Of a stretch of DNA of 64,000 nucleotides, positions 45,901-56,814 are shown piece by piece. A program made the position numbers and the translations under genes. The DNA comes from Euprymna scolopes. Lineage: Eukaryota; Mollusca; Cephalopoda; Sepiida; Sepiolidae. The notes under the pieces are model-generated. The model saw only the letters and a list, made by a program, of their open reading frames with translations. It was not told the origin of the DNA and did not search any database. How positions within the stretch are numbered: position 1 is the stretch's first letter; every line of letters starts with the position of its first letter. The stretch lies in assembly GCA_024364805.1 (NCBI GenBank), contig CM044501.1, forward strand, positions 111,124,919 to 111,188,918, written 5' to 3'.

Positions 45901-46358
45901 GTATATGTATATATATATATATGTATATGTATATATATATATATGTATATGTATATCTCGATGTATTATATTTCTTAGTACCTTTTCATCTGATTTAAAG
46001 TTTTGGTGTAATTGGTTACGATAGAATATATTAATCGAGTGGGGATTGTTAACTTGGTTATTATTAGTTTTGTCTAGGATTCTAATTGAATATGTGTGTG
46101 TGTGTGCATATATATATCTTCAGGTTTTAAATCAAAAACTTCCTGAAGATAACTGATAAAACTCAGTCGAAAATACTTGCAAAAAACAACCAAAAGAAAA
46201 AACAGATGGACGAAGACGACAAAGGAACTTTCTTGCACAGATTCAACAGAAATAAGAATGACAATTCAAAAACTTGAAAGATTACAAAAAAGTTCATTAG
46301 CAAGAACACTCCATGTTATTCAACAATACTTGTCTCAATATATATATATATATATATA
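44788..46358. mobile_element. 1.57-kb element with about 250-300-bp inverted ends, bounded by (TA)n
   Basis: The left arm (about 44788-45100) and right arm (about 46115-46358) are inverted copies. Blocks gaatctgtgcaagaaagttc, ttcgtccatctgttttttct tttggttgttttttgcaagt and the outer tgttttcattcagaca../catg..gtgttc region pair across the element. Each arm begins at a (TA)n tract. The middle (45560-46080) is unique with no recognised protein, so the element is non-autonomous or degraded. Its superfamily is not clear. Confidence 0.7.
45357..45441. repeat. (AT)n microsatellite, about 85 bp
   Basis: The longest pure AT tract of the window, inside the long-TIR element. Other (AT)n tracts lie at 44788-44834, 45867-45957 and 46339-46358. 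Confidence 0.97.
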
Positions 46359-46446
46359 AATTCAGCTGTCATCCTGTTTTTTAAAAGATGGAATCACATA
46401 TTTGTGGTACATAAGATTTCTGTTAAATCTGATGTAAATCTTTTGT

Positions 46447-46860
46447 TTCCATGGAATCATTGTCCCATCACCGTGATGTTGCATCCCTCTGCCTGTTGGA
46501 CAAATACTTTAATGGAATGTGCTCTAATGACCTCATTGCACTTCGGTGTAAATACCTTCGACTAAACCAACAAGTAGCAATTTCCCACTCTTCACTGTCG
46601 AGATCCGGAGATGTTGGAAAGCTTTCTACTCTAATAGTTTCTTCCCTCAAACAGCTACACTTTGAAATTCCCTGCCTCTTTCCTGCTTCCCTGGCTGCAT
46701 TAATGTTGAAATTTAAATGTAATGCAAACAGACATCTTGCTTCTCGATTCCTTGCATAGTGCCTCTGTAGACATGATTCCAACTAGTAGCCATTTACGTT
46801 AAAGTGTCAATATGCTTTCTTTGGGATTAGAGTTAAAAAAATATAGTATCATATGTTACT
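46447..46860 (+). mobile_element. LINE family B 3' part
   Basis: Encodes LSHHRDVASLCLLDKYFNGM..., then SSLKQLHFEIPCLFPASLAA and MLKFKCNANRHLASRFLA, the C-terminal end of the B protein (46451-46759 stays open). A 3' UTR and short A-run (46836-46841) follow. Confidence 0.8.
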
Positions 46861-47277
46861 AAACAAATTATACAAACATCAACCAACAGATGGAATGGGA
46901 AAACCGCTATTTGACTGAAGACAGGTATTTAACAAACTTTGAACCAGACATACAAATTTGATGCATCACAGTCGAGCATAGCGAGGATACTAAAAAGAGC
47001 TCTCGGTTGGTTTCAATAAAAAAGCGGGGCAATGTTGGCAGCTGGTTTGGCTGCCCCATACCCAGCATTACAATCTTCAAAGGAAGAAAAAAAAAAAAAA
47101 AATACAAAAATAATTGCAAGAAGTACTATCACATACCAAACCAAATCATGCTGCTCAAAAATATGCTTACCCGACAAAAATAGACACAAAAGCAAATTAC
47201 TGTTAGCTCCTATACAAGAAGCCAGATACAATCAAGTGACTTTACAGAGCTTATCAAACGACTATCTTATAGATACA
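46861..47277. other. Unassigned sequence
   Basis: An A-run at 47084-47101. No gene recognised. Confidence 0.4.
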
Positions 47278-47912
47278 CTAGCAGGGAGACCCGACGTTGC
47301 CCGGGAGTGAATGATGATCAACAAATATTTCACTCATTTTTATTGTCATTGAAATCCATGAAATCGCCCAGGGGGAAGCTTCTCATGCCTCTATGCAGTA
47401 ACTTAGTTCAAAATGTATTTTATTCTACATTGCACTCTAGAGAAACTGTTTCTTTTCTAAAATTATTTTATATAAACTTCTTTCCAGTTAACAAAAAAAT
47501 AACATTAAGAAATTTACGTGCGTGGTTTGAACCTACTGACCACGTCATGCAAAAAAAAAAAAAGTAAACAAAAAAAAACATGTAAGTTTTCAAGTCTTAT
47601 AAAATTCTTTGCAATTAATGGAAAAAAAATTAAGAAATTTATGTGCAGAGTTTGAACCTACAGACCAAAAAAAAAACACGCTATCAACTTACCCACAGTA
47701 GAATTTTCACAGCCCGTTCTATCATGGTTGCTAAGCGACAACATGGAAAAAATGGCTTTACCGATGATAAATAAATTAAAATAACGGTTTCGATTATCGG
47801 TAATTATCAACAAAACTTAAGTAAGATCACTCCCAGACTTATACACTGTTCAGCCATTTCAGAGTCTATAAGGAAAGAACTCACATACACAAAATTGCAT
47901 TTATATAATTGT
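47278..47912 (-). mobile_element. Helitron, non-autonomous, about 635 bp
   Basis: The minus-strand 3' end is CTCCCGGGCAACGTCGGGTC TCCCTGCTAG then T, the best hairpin of the family. The 5' end is degraded (ACAATTATATAAATGCAATT then GTGTATGTGAG). tRNA-like pieces with the B-box-like ggtttgaacc and tttgaacctac lie at 47525 and 47650. The inside shares sequence with 55219-56004 (caacaaatatttcactcatt). Confidence 0.75.
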
Positions 47913-48231
47913 AAAGATTATATATCACAAAATGACTTATGGGGTTGATGTGCTGAAAAGCAAAAAATCTCAATCATAATCATCTTTGAATATTTTCTTT
48001 TGTCAAAAGCCATGGTAAAGTATGACTCTTGTCTCCAAATACCAGCATCTTTTTATTTTACTTCATCTGTTTAATGACTTACTTTCCACAGCAGGGAGAT
48101 GTGGTACAAAGTTTGAAGGTAGGAAGAATGAAGCCAGCATTCTTACAGGATGGGCATTTTGCTCTATTAAAAATTGCATGGGTAGCTCTGTCAGCATCCT
48201 CCATTCAGAGTACCTAAGGCAGTTAGCAATA
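47913..48231. other. Unassigned sequence
   Basis: Two overlapping open frames (48022-48237 and 48029-48217) are not recognised. It may be the 3' flank of the next LINE. Confidence 0.3.
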
Positions 48232-48700
48232 AACTAATTCCAGCCTACTTCTGCATGGTTGCTGCTGGGGTTTGACACCTTGTCATGTTACCCCTGGTGT
48301 TGAGAGCTGCTCTCCAGGCATTACGATCATTGACCAGGTGCTCTAGGATGTTTAAAGCATGGAGGTCAGCTTCGATGTTGTCCAGCCATCATGTCTGACC
48401 GGCTGTGGTATTTGCACTAAAGAACAAGTTTGTGTTGTCAAACTTGTCATCCATTCTATTCGCCTTTCCAAACCATCTCAGTCTTCCACACCTCAGGATA
48501 ACTTCCAAAGAGAAGATACCCAGATGTTCTCTCAGATTGCCCATGTGCTTCTTGTCCATAATTTTTGAAGAGTAGGTCCATCTGACCATGGCATTGTCAT
48601 TTCTCACAAGCCTGTTCATACCATCAACTGTGACAGTCCAAGTTTCCTTGGCATGAAGAATGACTCCTTGAACAAAAAAGAGGTAAAGCAAGACTGGGGG
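48232..48700 (-). mobile_element. LINE family C, C-terminal fragment
   Basis: The complement encodes a typical post-RT end of a LINE polyprotein: GVILHAKETWTVTVDGMNRL, then MVRWTYSSKIMDKKHMGNLR, LRCGRLRWFGKANRMDD and, after frame changes, WLDNIEADLHALNILEHLVN DRNAWRAAL. It is truncated at the 5' side and the clade is uncertain. Confidence 0.7.
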
Positions 48701-49834
48701 ATTATACCTCCCAACTATTATCAGTACCACAGTTCAACAAAATGACCCTGTTCTTGCCAGACTAATTTTCGAGAATAGATTCTCGACTGGTATCTTCTAG
48801 TCAAGAGTCTCTGAGCAACAGAAACCTGCAAAACACATATCTGATAAATATTTTAAAATTTGTATCCATATACATGTGCTTCATCCTTTTCTGGGAATCA
48901 TCAGCGTGCAGGAGGATTGTTCTGCTGGTCACACAATTCGAAACTCTCAAACTCAAGTGAACAGTCTCACTTTTGTCTGAACACCTAAGAACATATGACC
49001 AACACAACAACCACATACTTAATGACTGACCCCTTCCTCCCGCCTCTTCAATGTCTTATTCCTCCTTGATTATTTCTGCTTAATTCAATTAATATAACCT
49101 GACAAACTTACAGGATAAGCCACACTACATTTTGATGATTGATAAACTTGTTAGTTATGAATCGCATGAGTGTAAGATTGTGTGAACAAATCAACATAAC
49201 AAATCGGAGAGAAATAAAATGCATAACAAGAATAAACGATGACGTGAAAAACGAACAAGTGTGTTTAAGAATACACGGCTACAGAAGTAAATCAAATCCA
49301 TTATAACGGCTATCGTGAAAATAAAAAGAACAGAAAAGCAAGCAAAAAATAAAATAATAAAAACTACCAAAACCAATTAAATAAAAAAAAAAAAAAAAAT
49401 CAAGACAACCACATGAGGAACAATAAAAATATATTTTGAAGTTATGGTGATAAATAGAAGTGCAAACTAAGATTCTATATATTAATACCTATCTATATCT
49501 ATATCAACCATTTAATTTGTGCATGAGTCAGATCTTTTGGTAGTTGCATTTTGTATACAACCCTATAAACAAAACTAGTTCTTTGTTGGAGTAGTGCGCC
49601 GCCACTTATTTAAACTGTTGCATCTACCAAGCTGTTTCTCATGGTTTCACTGTAACCCTGGCTGGATGAGTTTGGGTGCTATGCCTTGCCAGAGGGCAGC
49701 TTTGTATTTTGTCTGGAACTGTTTCGTTTGTATATTCATAGTTGTCTTCTATTGCTAAAGACTATTCCCCTATCCACAACCCAGGGAGCCAGTGGATAAG
49801 TTTTCATCTCTACACTTCCACTAGAGTGAACTGG
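48701..49834. other. Unassigned sequence
   Basis: No gene recognised. An A-run lies at 49385-49400. Confidence 0.4.
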
Positions 49835-49999
49835 ACAAGATGAAAGCAATCTGGAAGGGACATTGTCCGACCAAGATAAAATGTGACATTTTTTAAACCA
49901 TTGTTACATCAGTATACAGAAATAACATCCGGACGTTTACAAAAAAAGATTGGAGAAGTAAATTGATGTGTACATCAGAATGCATTTCTGAGTGTAGAC
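49835..49999 (+). mobile_element. LINE family E (RTE-like) fragment
   Basis: The sequence from agcaatctggaagggacatt to gtacatcagaatgcatttct parallels 50212-50365 (WKSNYPNKMKCD..TLTKK region). It is truncated at the right by a LINE A tail. Confidence 0.55.
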
Positions 50000-50000
50000 A

Positions 50001-50080
50001 TTTTTTTTTTTTTTTTTTTTTTTTTTACATGGGGGTCACCATTTACCAAGGCCCGAAGGCCACTCAGGGATAAGGGTTTC
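50001..50080 (-). mobile_element. LINE family A, extreme 3' tail only
   Basis: The complement is acccttatccctgagtggcc ttcgggccttggtaaatggt gacc plus a 26-base A-tail. It is the 3' UTR hairpin of family A with nothing else, a very short 5'-truncated insertion between two LINE E pieces. Confidence 0.75.
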
Positions 50081-50139
50081 TTAGCCAGATCCCTATCTAC
50101 CAAAACTGTTGGAGGCAGATAAGACCAATGTGACATGAG

Positions 50140-50700
50140 TAAAAGATGTGCTGTGCAGAGCCTTTGTGCTTGAAGGTGCAAATTAGTGAGGCTTCGGTTG
50201 GATTGTACACGATAAAAATAATCTGGAAGTCAAATTATCCTAACAAGATGAAATGCGATTTTTTTTTTTTAACGTCATTGTTACATCAATTCTGGTTTGC
50301 AGAGGTAACATCCGGACTTTTACAAAAAGAGATTGAAGAAAATTGACAATGTGTACACCAGAATGCTAACAGCTACTCTTAATATTTCCTGCGGACAGCA
50401 CCCCACAAGAGGTCAACTTTATAGACACCTTTCTTTGGATCTCAGTCTCGATCAGAAAGAGAAGAACTAGATTTGCTGGTCAGTGTTGAAAGGCCAAAGA
50501 TGAAATTGTCAGTGATGTTCTTTTGTGAATACTAAAACAGGGATGTAGTTCAGCAAGGAGACTTCTCAACATGTACATCAAGCAACTAACAGAACTCACA
50601 ATGCACTTATGATGACCTACCAGATACCAGGAGGATAGAACCATAGTGGCCCTACCAAGGCTTTAGAATTTAGTCTATCCTACTATTTCAACCAAAGCTG
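50140..50700 (+). mobile_element. LINE family E (RTE-like), C-terminal part
   Basis: Reads VQISEASVGLYTIKIIWKSN..KMKCDFF, then across frames TLTKK..YTRMLTATLN, HPTRGQLYRHLS and RFAGQC..AKDEIVSDVL. These are standard blocks of the C-terminal region of RTE-like LINEs in aquatic invertebrates. Several frameshifts make it inactive. Confidence 0.7.
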
Positions 50701-51005
50701 GAATGAGATGGGAGATAAGTGAATTTATACAATTCCCAAGAGTATTTAAGAAATTTATTGAAGTCACTTCCACTTATGAGATATTCTCATCCATCTTTGC
50801 ACTGACAAGGTTTCACATTATTTGGGCGATCTAAAAATCAATATTTCAACATATTGTAACTTATATAAGAAAAGAGTGCACTTGAGGATAAGTTTGTTGA
50901 TTTTGCTTGATGTAATTGTGAATTGGTTATTTCCCTATTGAACATACGTTTTTATTGCCTCAAGGATTGCAATAATGGCTAGCATGTATTTAAACAATTG
51001 CAATA

Positions 51006-51389
51006 NNNNNNNNNNNNNNNNNNNNNNNNNNNNNNNNNNNNNNNNNNNNNNNNNNNNNNNNNNNNNNNNNNNNNNNNNNNNNNNNNNNNNNNNNNNNNNN
51101 NNNNNNNNNNNNNNNNNNNNNNNNNNNNNNNNNNNNNNNNNNNNNNNNNNNNNNNNNNNNNNNNNNNNNNNNNNNNNNNNNNNNNNNNNNNNNNNNNNNN
51201 NNNNNNNNNNNNNNNNNNNNNNNNNNNNNNNNNNNNNNNNNNNNNNNNNNNNNNNNNNNNNNNNNNNNNNNNNNNNNNNNNNNNNNNNNNNNNNNNNNNN
51301 NNNNNNNNNNNNNNNNNNNNNNNNNNNNNNNNNNNNNNNNNNNNNNNNNNNNNNNNNNNNNNNNNNNNNNNNNNNNNNNNNNNNNNNNN
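51006..51389. other. Assembly gap inside a short duplicated sequence
   Basis: 384 N. Both sides carry the same sequence (attgcaataatggctagcat gtatttaaacaattgc), so the gap may be an artefact or a collapsed tandem repeat. Confidence 1.
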
Positions 51390-51428
51390 AACAATTGCAA
51401 TAATGGCTAGCATGTATTTAAACAATTG

Positions 51429-52299
51429 CCAACAGGTGATGGAATGTTGGGACCTTAAACTTAATGTCTGTTCTGTACAATCTATGATGTTTTGTGTGCG
51501 AGAACTTGAGAAAATTATTTGAGGCTGATATTTCTACTGATATTCATTGTCATAACTTTATCGGATAGTATACATGCAGTTCGTGAACAGATTTAAGGGA
51601 TTTCTTTTTTTGTGTGTGTGTGTGTGTTTTTTCGTTTGCTTTGGAATATTGTTCTGGAATTAAATTTCTATTTGATTGTTTACTAAGGTCCAAGAGTGCT
51701 TAATCTGCCATTCTGGGTTTCGGAAAAAAAAAATTTTCTATAAAAAAAGTAGAGTTATTGACTGGTTCTGTGCTTTGCCACCCACTGCAAAGTGTAATTT
51801 CTGTTGAGAATATACCAAAGAGAATTCGAAACACTTCGTTTGAGATAAGGACACATAACTAGTACTGTAAGTATAGTTTGGAGTAATTGCTAGTTTCAGA
51901 ATTCGTACACAAAAAAAAAAAAAAATTTTGTAAACACGAAGCCTTTTGTTTCCATTGGTATGATTAAACCTCAGTCACCATTTTCTAATGTCAACAAAAG
52001 TGATGGGTGTCTGCTCAAAGAAAGATTAGGTTTAAAGTACAATTCGGATTAGTTTTTTTTTTGTTTAGCTCAACAGCCAAACTTGATGTGTTTCAAATCA
52101 TGTAATCCTCTTTGATTGCTTAGCCATTAGGATCCCGTCTTTTGACATCATGGGTCGCCATCAATGGCCATTTTCCCGTTGAGGGAATCTTGCCTCTCAG
52201 CTGAGGTGCAGTCAGCATATTCTATTGCACTTGCTAATAGATGATGATGACACCAGGAAGCACATGTGACTTATAAAAATTCTGACTTCCAAAGAAACC
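51429..52299. other. Unassigned sequence
   Basis: No gene or clear repeat family recognised. Confidence 0.4.
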
Positions 52300-52395
52300 T
52301 GAGCAGAGATAAGTTTGAAAGTCAAATTCTAAAAACCATCCAACATGTCAGCATGTCAAATGGATGTTGAACCTATGATGATTATAAGGAGGAGG
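52300..52395 (+). mobile_element. LINE family D tail (RTE-like)
   Basis: gtcaaattctaaaaaccatc caacatgtcagcatgtcaaa tggatgttgaacctatgatg is the 3' end shared with 53205 and 54060, running into an ATG/ATT-type end. Confidence 0.6.
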
Positions 52396-52647
52396 AAGTG
52401 TTATGAGGAGGCATATCATTGGAGTCTTTGTTTTTAACTAGTAAATGTAGCCATCTGGAGGGCGCATAATTTTGCTAGTAAAAATAATGTTAAATAATGT
52501 ACTTTATTGTTTGCCCATTATTTTAAACATATAATGTTTGAAAGTAAAACCTGGCCAGTGATGGTTGAGGACATTTGTCACACAGGTCGAAATGATACGG
52601 TGGATGTGTAATCAGTAGGAATGTGACAACAGAATATTATTTTAATT

Positions 52648-52814
52648 TTAGGGTTTATGTTCTTTGATAGAAGTGCTGGTTGAGTTTAAATAAAATAAAT
52701 ACGTATTAGATATGTTTATTTTCTAATGCGTTGTTTTGGCTTCAAACGTATCTCATATGTGTTTATTTTATTCAAACTCAAACATCGCTTCTATCAAGGA
52801 ACATAAACCCTAAC
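52648..52814. repeat. Inverted repeat, arms about 50 bp
   Basis: ttagggtttatgttctttga tagaagtgctggttgagttt.. (52648-52698) pairs with ..caaactcaaacatcgcttct atcaaggaacataaacccta a (52763-52814). The spacer of 64 bases ends in the block repeated at 53027. Confidence 0.85.
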
Positions 52815-53054
52815 ATGAATTCCGCGTGACCAACGCACTGTGCCGACATTTGAAAAGACTACTGTAAAAACAACAAACGGACTTCTACTGAGTCTATGCT
52901 CCAACAACAACACGGCAAAAAAGAAAAGAAAAAAAAAACATACTGATGATGAAGTGTATCTCCGAAATATGTTTATAAATTTCAATATAAATTTCAAACA
53001 AAATAAATATCTGTTTATTTTGTGATAATGCGTTGTTTTGGCTTTAAACGTATT
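52691..53054. repeat. Direct repeat of a roughly 60-bp block
   Basis: aatgcgttgttttggcttca aacgtat (52724-52751) recurs at 53027-53053 with one change. The preceding aaataaatacg..gtttatttt is also similar. The two blocks lie between the two hairpins, suggesting one composite element over about 52648-53203. Confidence 0.75.
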
Positions 53055-53062
53055 ACTTACTT

Positions 53063-53203
53063 TATTCTTTTCATTGTTTTAACTCTTGAGTATATATTCA
53101 TCGCAGTTAGACACAGTTAATCAACTGAGAACCCTATCACTCTATATAAAAGCATATAAGATATCAACGGATACACACTCGAGTCAAAACAATGAAAAGA
53201 ATA
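53063..53203. repeat. Inverted repeat, arms 27-28 bp
   Basis: tattcttttcattgttttaa ctcttgagt pairs with actcgagtcaaaacaatgaa aagaata, 141 bases end to end with two or three mismatches. Confidence 0.85.
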
Positions 53204-53204
53204 T

Positions 53205-53562
53205 GCTGTTGAAAGTCAAATTCTAAAAGCCGTCCTAGTAATGAGTCTTAAAAACAGGCTTAGATCTGATGATCTCAACGAAACATTAAATCTGGACAGT
53301 ATAGGAAGATGTGTGTAGAACAGGAAACTTTGGTGGTATGGCCACATTAAAAGAATGAGAGTTCTTGTGTTAGTAGAAGTAGATCAGTTGAGGTAGCAAA
53401 GTTAGGGAAAGGCAAAGAAAAACATGGGAAGAAGTGATAAGGATGAGTTTGAAAGATAACGAATTGGCTAGAGATGCATTAGTTTGAAAGTTAATTTTTA
53501 AAAGCCGTACGCACGTGTTAGCCTGTAAAATGGAGATTAAACTGAATATATCTTGTGCACTG
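53205..53562 (+). mobile_element. LINE family D (RTE-like) C-terminal part
   Basis: Encodes RLRSDDLNETLNLDSIGRC, then LWWYGHIKRM, KGRQRKTWEEVIRMSLKDNE LARDA, then a tail aaagccgtacgcacgtgtta gcctgtaaaatggagattaa ac. Frame breaks are present. Confidence 0.75.
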
Positions 53563-53804
53563 TAATATGTTGCTCGCATTGAAACGATATTAGATAAATG
53601 ATAACCTATTTTTTATGTTTATAACATAAAATGATCGTATGATGTCATAAACCCAGAAAATGATATTCTGGCATGTTTTATTGTTAGCTTAGAATCTCAA
53701 CGGTGTGCGATCACCATATTTGACATGGAAATGTTAGCATTTTAATGAATAGCTATCACGTGCAAATGATCTGCTGAATGCGTCTTGGGAGTTTTAAAGA
53801 CAGA

Positions 53805-54260
53805 TCTGAGGACCTCAGAGAAAAATTATCTCTGGGACAGTATTGGAAGATGTGTGCCAAACAGATTTTATTTCTTTGGCCACATTGAAAGAATAGATGA
53901 GAGTTCTTGAGTAGAACAGTTGAGGTAGTAGGGTAAGTTTGTAGAGGAAGGCTAAGGAAAACTTGTGAGGAAATGTATGAATTTCAGAGAAAAAGAGTTG
54001 CCTTCCAAACTAACCTATCTCTGACCAAGTCTTTATTTAACTGAAATAATGATTTGGTCAGAGATAGGTTAGTTTGGAAGGCAATTTTACTAGAAACCAT
54101 TCAACATATGTCAGCATGTCAAATGGATGTTAAACTGATGATAATGATGAGGAATAAAGAACTCATTAGAAATACATTAGTTTGAACTTTTAAAAGCCAC
54201 CCAACATATGTCAGCATATAAAACTGATGTAAAACCGAATATAATGATAGACGATAACCT
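53805..54260 (+). mobile_element. LINE family D, two further partial copies
   Basis: aagacagatctgaggacctc..gacagtattggaagatgtgt.. gccacattgaaagaatagat repeats the block of the 53205 copy. The tail aaaccattcaacatatgtca gcatgtcaaatggatgttaa actgatgataatgatg follows (54095-54150). A second tail (aagccacccaacatatgtca) ends near 54255. A 31-base inverted repeat lies within. Confidence 0.7.
53998..54084. repeat. Perfect 31-bp inverted repeat
   Basis: ttgccttccaaactaaccta tctctgaccaa (53998-54028) is the exact complement of 54054-54084, with a 25-base loop. Confidence 0.95.
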
Positions 54261-54593
54261 TTTTTAGTTATTTTTTTTATTTTTATTTTTTTTTCAGCTG
54301 CAATGTGATCTTGGCAATGTTAGTTTTTGCAAAAAGGTTTTACCATCCGCCTACACACAACACCTGGCGACCATTTAATTCTGGTCAAGGCCTAGAACTG
54401 GTGTGCCAATCTGATGTTTTATAAGTCTTGCAAGCTTCAAACATTTTTTTTGTCATAGTCATCACTATTCAAAAGTGTGATTCACTTAATACACACATGA
54501 AATACTTTTGCCTGATCAGAATTTAAAAAAAAAAAAAAATGAACATGCTTGATTAACTATCTGCTATTTTGAGATATATTTTATGGGGAAAAA
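54261..54593. other. Unassigned AT-rich sequence
   Basis: T-rich run at 54270-54293 and an A-run at 54526-54539. No gene recognised. Confidence 0.4.
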
Positions 54594-55140
54594 TGTTTCT
54601 TCAATTTCACCTTTTATTTATACCAATCCTTTAATTTATGAAGCTTGATATAACTACAGAGCATGTAACAAATAAATGACAAAAGTCTATATTTCAAATT
54701 TTAAGATGTTGACCATCTTACCGTTTATTTCTTTAAGTACGTTGACATGCACAATTCTTGACAACACCTGTTTCGTAGCGCAAAATCATTCATGTAATTA
54801 TTATGTCAATTATTGAATTTATTTCGCCATTAACTCATCAGAAGAAAAAGCACTTCGCAATTTTAAAAGAAAATAAAAGCATATGGGCATGATTACAAAA
54901 TCTGAAAATTGGAAGAGAAGTTGCGATTATTTTTTCATTTAGGTACGCAATCTTTGAATTTTTTGTTATGAAATAGGTGTCAAGAATTGTGCATGTCAAC
55001 ATACTAAAAGAAATAAACGGTAAGATGGTCAGCATCTTAAAATTTTAAATATAGACTTATTTGTTACATGCTCTGTAGTTATATCAAGCTTCATAAATTA
55101 AAGGATTCGTATAAATAAAAGGTGAAATTGAAGAAACTTG
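54594..55140. mobile_element. 547-bp foldback element with roughly 175-bp inverted ends
   Basis: The left arm 54594-54774 and right arm 54970-55140 are inverted copies at high identity (tttcttcaatttcacctttt atttata outermost; gtgcatgtcaacatacttaa-type block; caagaattg..aggtgt innermost). The 195-base centre codes nothing. A third partial right-arm copy follows at 55141-55205, and a single arm is at 25853. Confidence 0.82.
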
Positions 55141-55218
55141 AATACTAAAAGAAGTAAATGGCACGATGGTCAATGTCTTAAAATTTGCAATATAGACTTA
55201 TTTATTTGTATATATATT

Positions 55219-56004
55219 TACTATTATATAAAAGGAACTCTGTGTGTATGACAGTTTATTCCCTTTGGATTCAGAAATGCCTGAGCTGATTTTTTTAAAT
55301 TTCACATGAAGTTATTTGATGTGTCTGGGAGTGTTCTTACATAGGTTTTGTATGAAAATGTGTTTGGCAAGTATGGATAATCAAAAAAATCAAATCGAAA
55401 GAGGAAGTCCGATTTTGACCAAAGTTAACACTTTTCTACAACCTAACGTCACAAGTGCATTTGAGAAGTTTTATCGCCGCACAAGCAGAACAACCCAGCC
55501 TATAAGATCAACTGTAGATTCTTTTATAAGATGGGTGCGTTCGAAATGGATACTTTTTAGAGCACAATTAAACCATGATACTTGACTTTTGTACGTTTAA
55601 TTATGTAAAAATAATTCCATAAAATCAGCAGTTGGTCCTTTGATAAGACAGGGGTGCTTTCGAAATGAATGTTTCTGTTTAGCGCACAATTGAACCATGA
55701 TACTTGACTTTTTAAACTTTATGTGAAGCCAATATTTACAGATAATTTGATAAAATCAACTTTAGATTCTTTATAGTGCAATATAGATTACAATTTATTG
55801 TGGACTAAGTCACTGCAGGGAGGCTTCCTCCCATTACATTGTGCATGTGTTGGGGGGGGCGGGATCCCTCACTAGATCAGGCAATAAATCGATTTGATTA
55901 AAAAATGAGTGATTTCACCGATTTCAATGGCAATAAAAATATGGGTGGGTGGAACATTTGTTGATTCTCATTCAATCCCGGACAATGTCGGGTTTTCCTG
56001 CTAG
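55219..56004 (+). mobile_element. Helitron, non-autonomous, about 786 bp
   Basis: 5' end actattatataaaaggaact then GTGTGTATG. 3' end TCCCGGACAATGTCGGGTTT TCCTGCTAG followed by T: hairpin, spacer, CTAG. No Rep/helicase. An open frame at 55316-55585 crosses the left part but has no recognised function. Confidence 0.75.
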
Positions 56005-56289
56005 TATATATATTTTTCATGTATCACTCCTATATCACCATCAAAACAGATTACTATTATTCAAATAGATAATACATGTTTTGAAATCTAATTTATAAAA
56101 CTCACTATATCTGTCTCCATATTTCCAAATTCTATCTCTTCCGAAACTAAAAGTCACAGAGCTGCGCAAGGGGCCTCAAATGATTGGATTTTTTATGGAC
56201 CATTCTTTTATGGATTTTATGGGTCTTTAGCCGGTTAAAATAGTTTTTAATGAGGTCCAAATTTAAAAAAATGGTTATACATTTTGTAT

Positions 56290-56534
56290 ATTCATCTTAG
56301 TTTATTTTTAAGCAGTTTATGTGCGTGTCACATTGCACAGTGGTAACGTCACCAGCTTTGAATGCTACAATTTTCCTTTTGGTTTCGATTCTAGCTGATT
56401 GCACCCAAGTACTTTTTTTTACTTTTGAAATCATGATTCTATAATAATTGTACAAAATCTGGACAAATTAAAATATCATATTTAAGCGTATTTTACGATC
56501 GGACAAAGCTGGGCGTCTTCCCTCCCCTCGCCAG
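56290..56534 (+). mobile_element. Helitron 3' part with tRNA-like segment
   Basis: Bases 56325-56400 are tRNA-like (cattgcacagtggtaacgtc as A-box region, ggtttcgattctagc as B-box region). The 3' end is CGATCGGACAAAGCTGGGCG..CGCCAG then T, a degraded hairpin/CTAG end. The left limit is unclear. Confidence 0.55.
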
Positions 56535-56756
56535 TACTGTTTATATAGTACAAACAGAAGATCCAAAGACATCTATTTAAATGCCTAATTTGCATAATTA
56601 ATTTTGAAACAGTTTCTAATAAATGTTTGGTGTCATTCATTTGTAATTTTATTGCCCTATTTTTCCTATACGTTGTTGATAGTAAAGTAATTTAATAATA
56701 AAAGATGAATTGCAAAAATCTTAGTCTTTTATTAAAAAGGTATAGAGAGAAAGGGG

Positions 56757-56814
<58 letters not shown>

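Noticed and set aside
50001-50210. A SINE sharing the LINE A tail
   Set aside because: Upstream of the tail the sequence joins LINE E coding sequence, so it is better read as a bare LINE A 3' end inserted beside LINE E.
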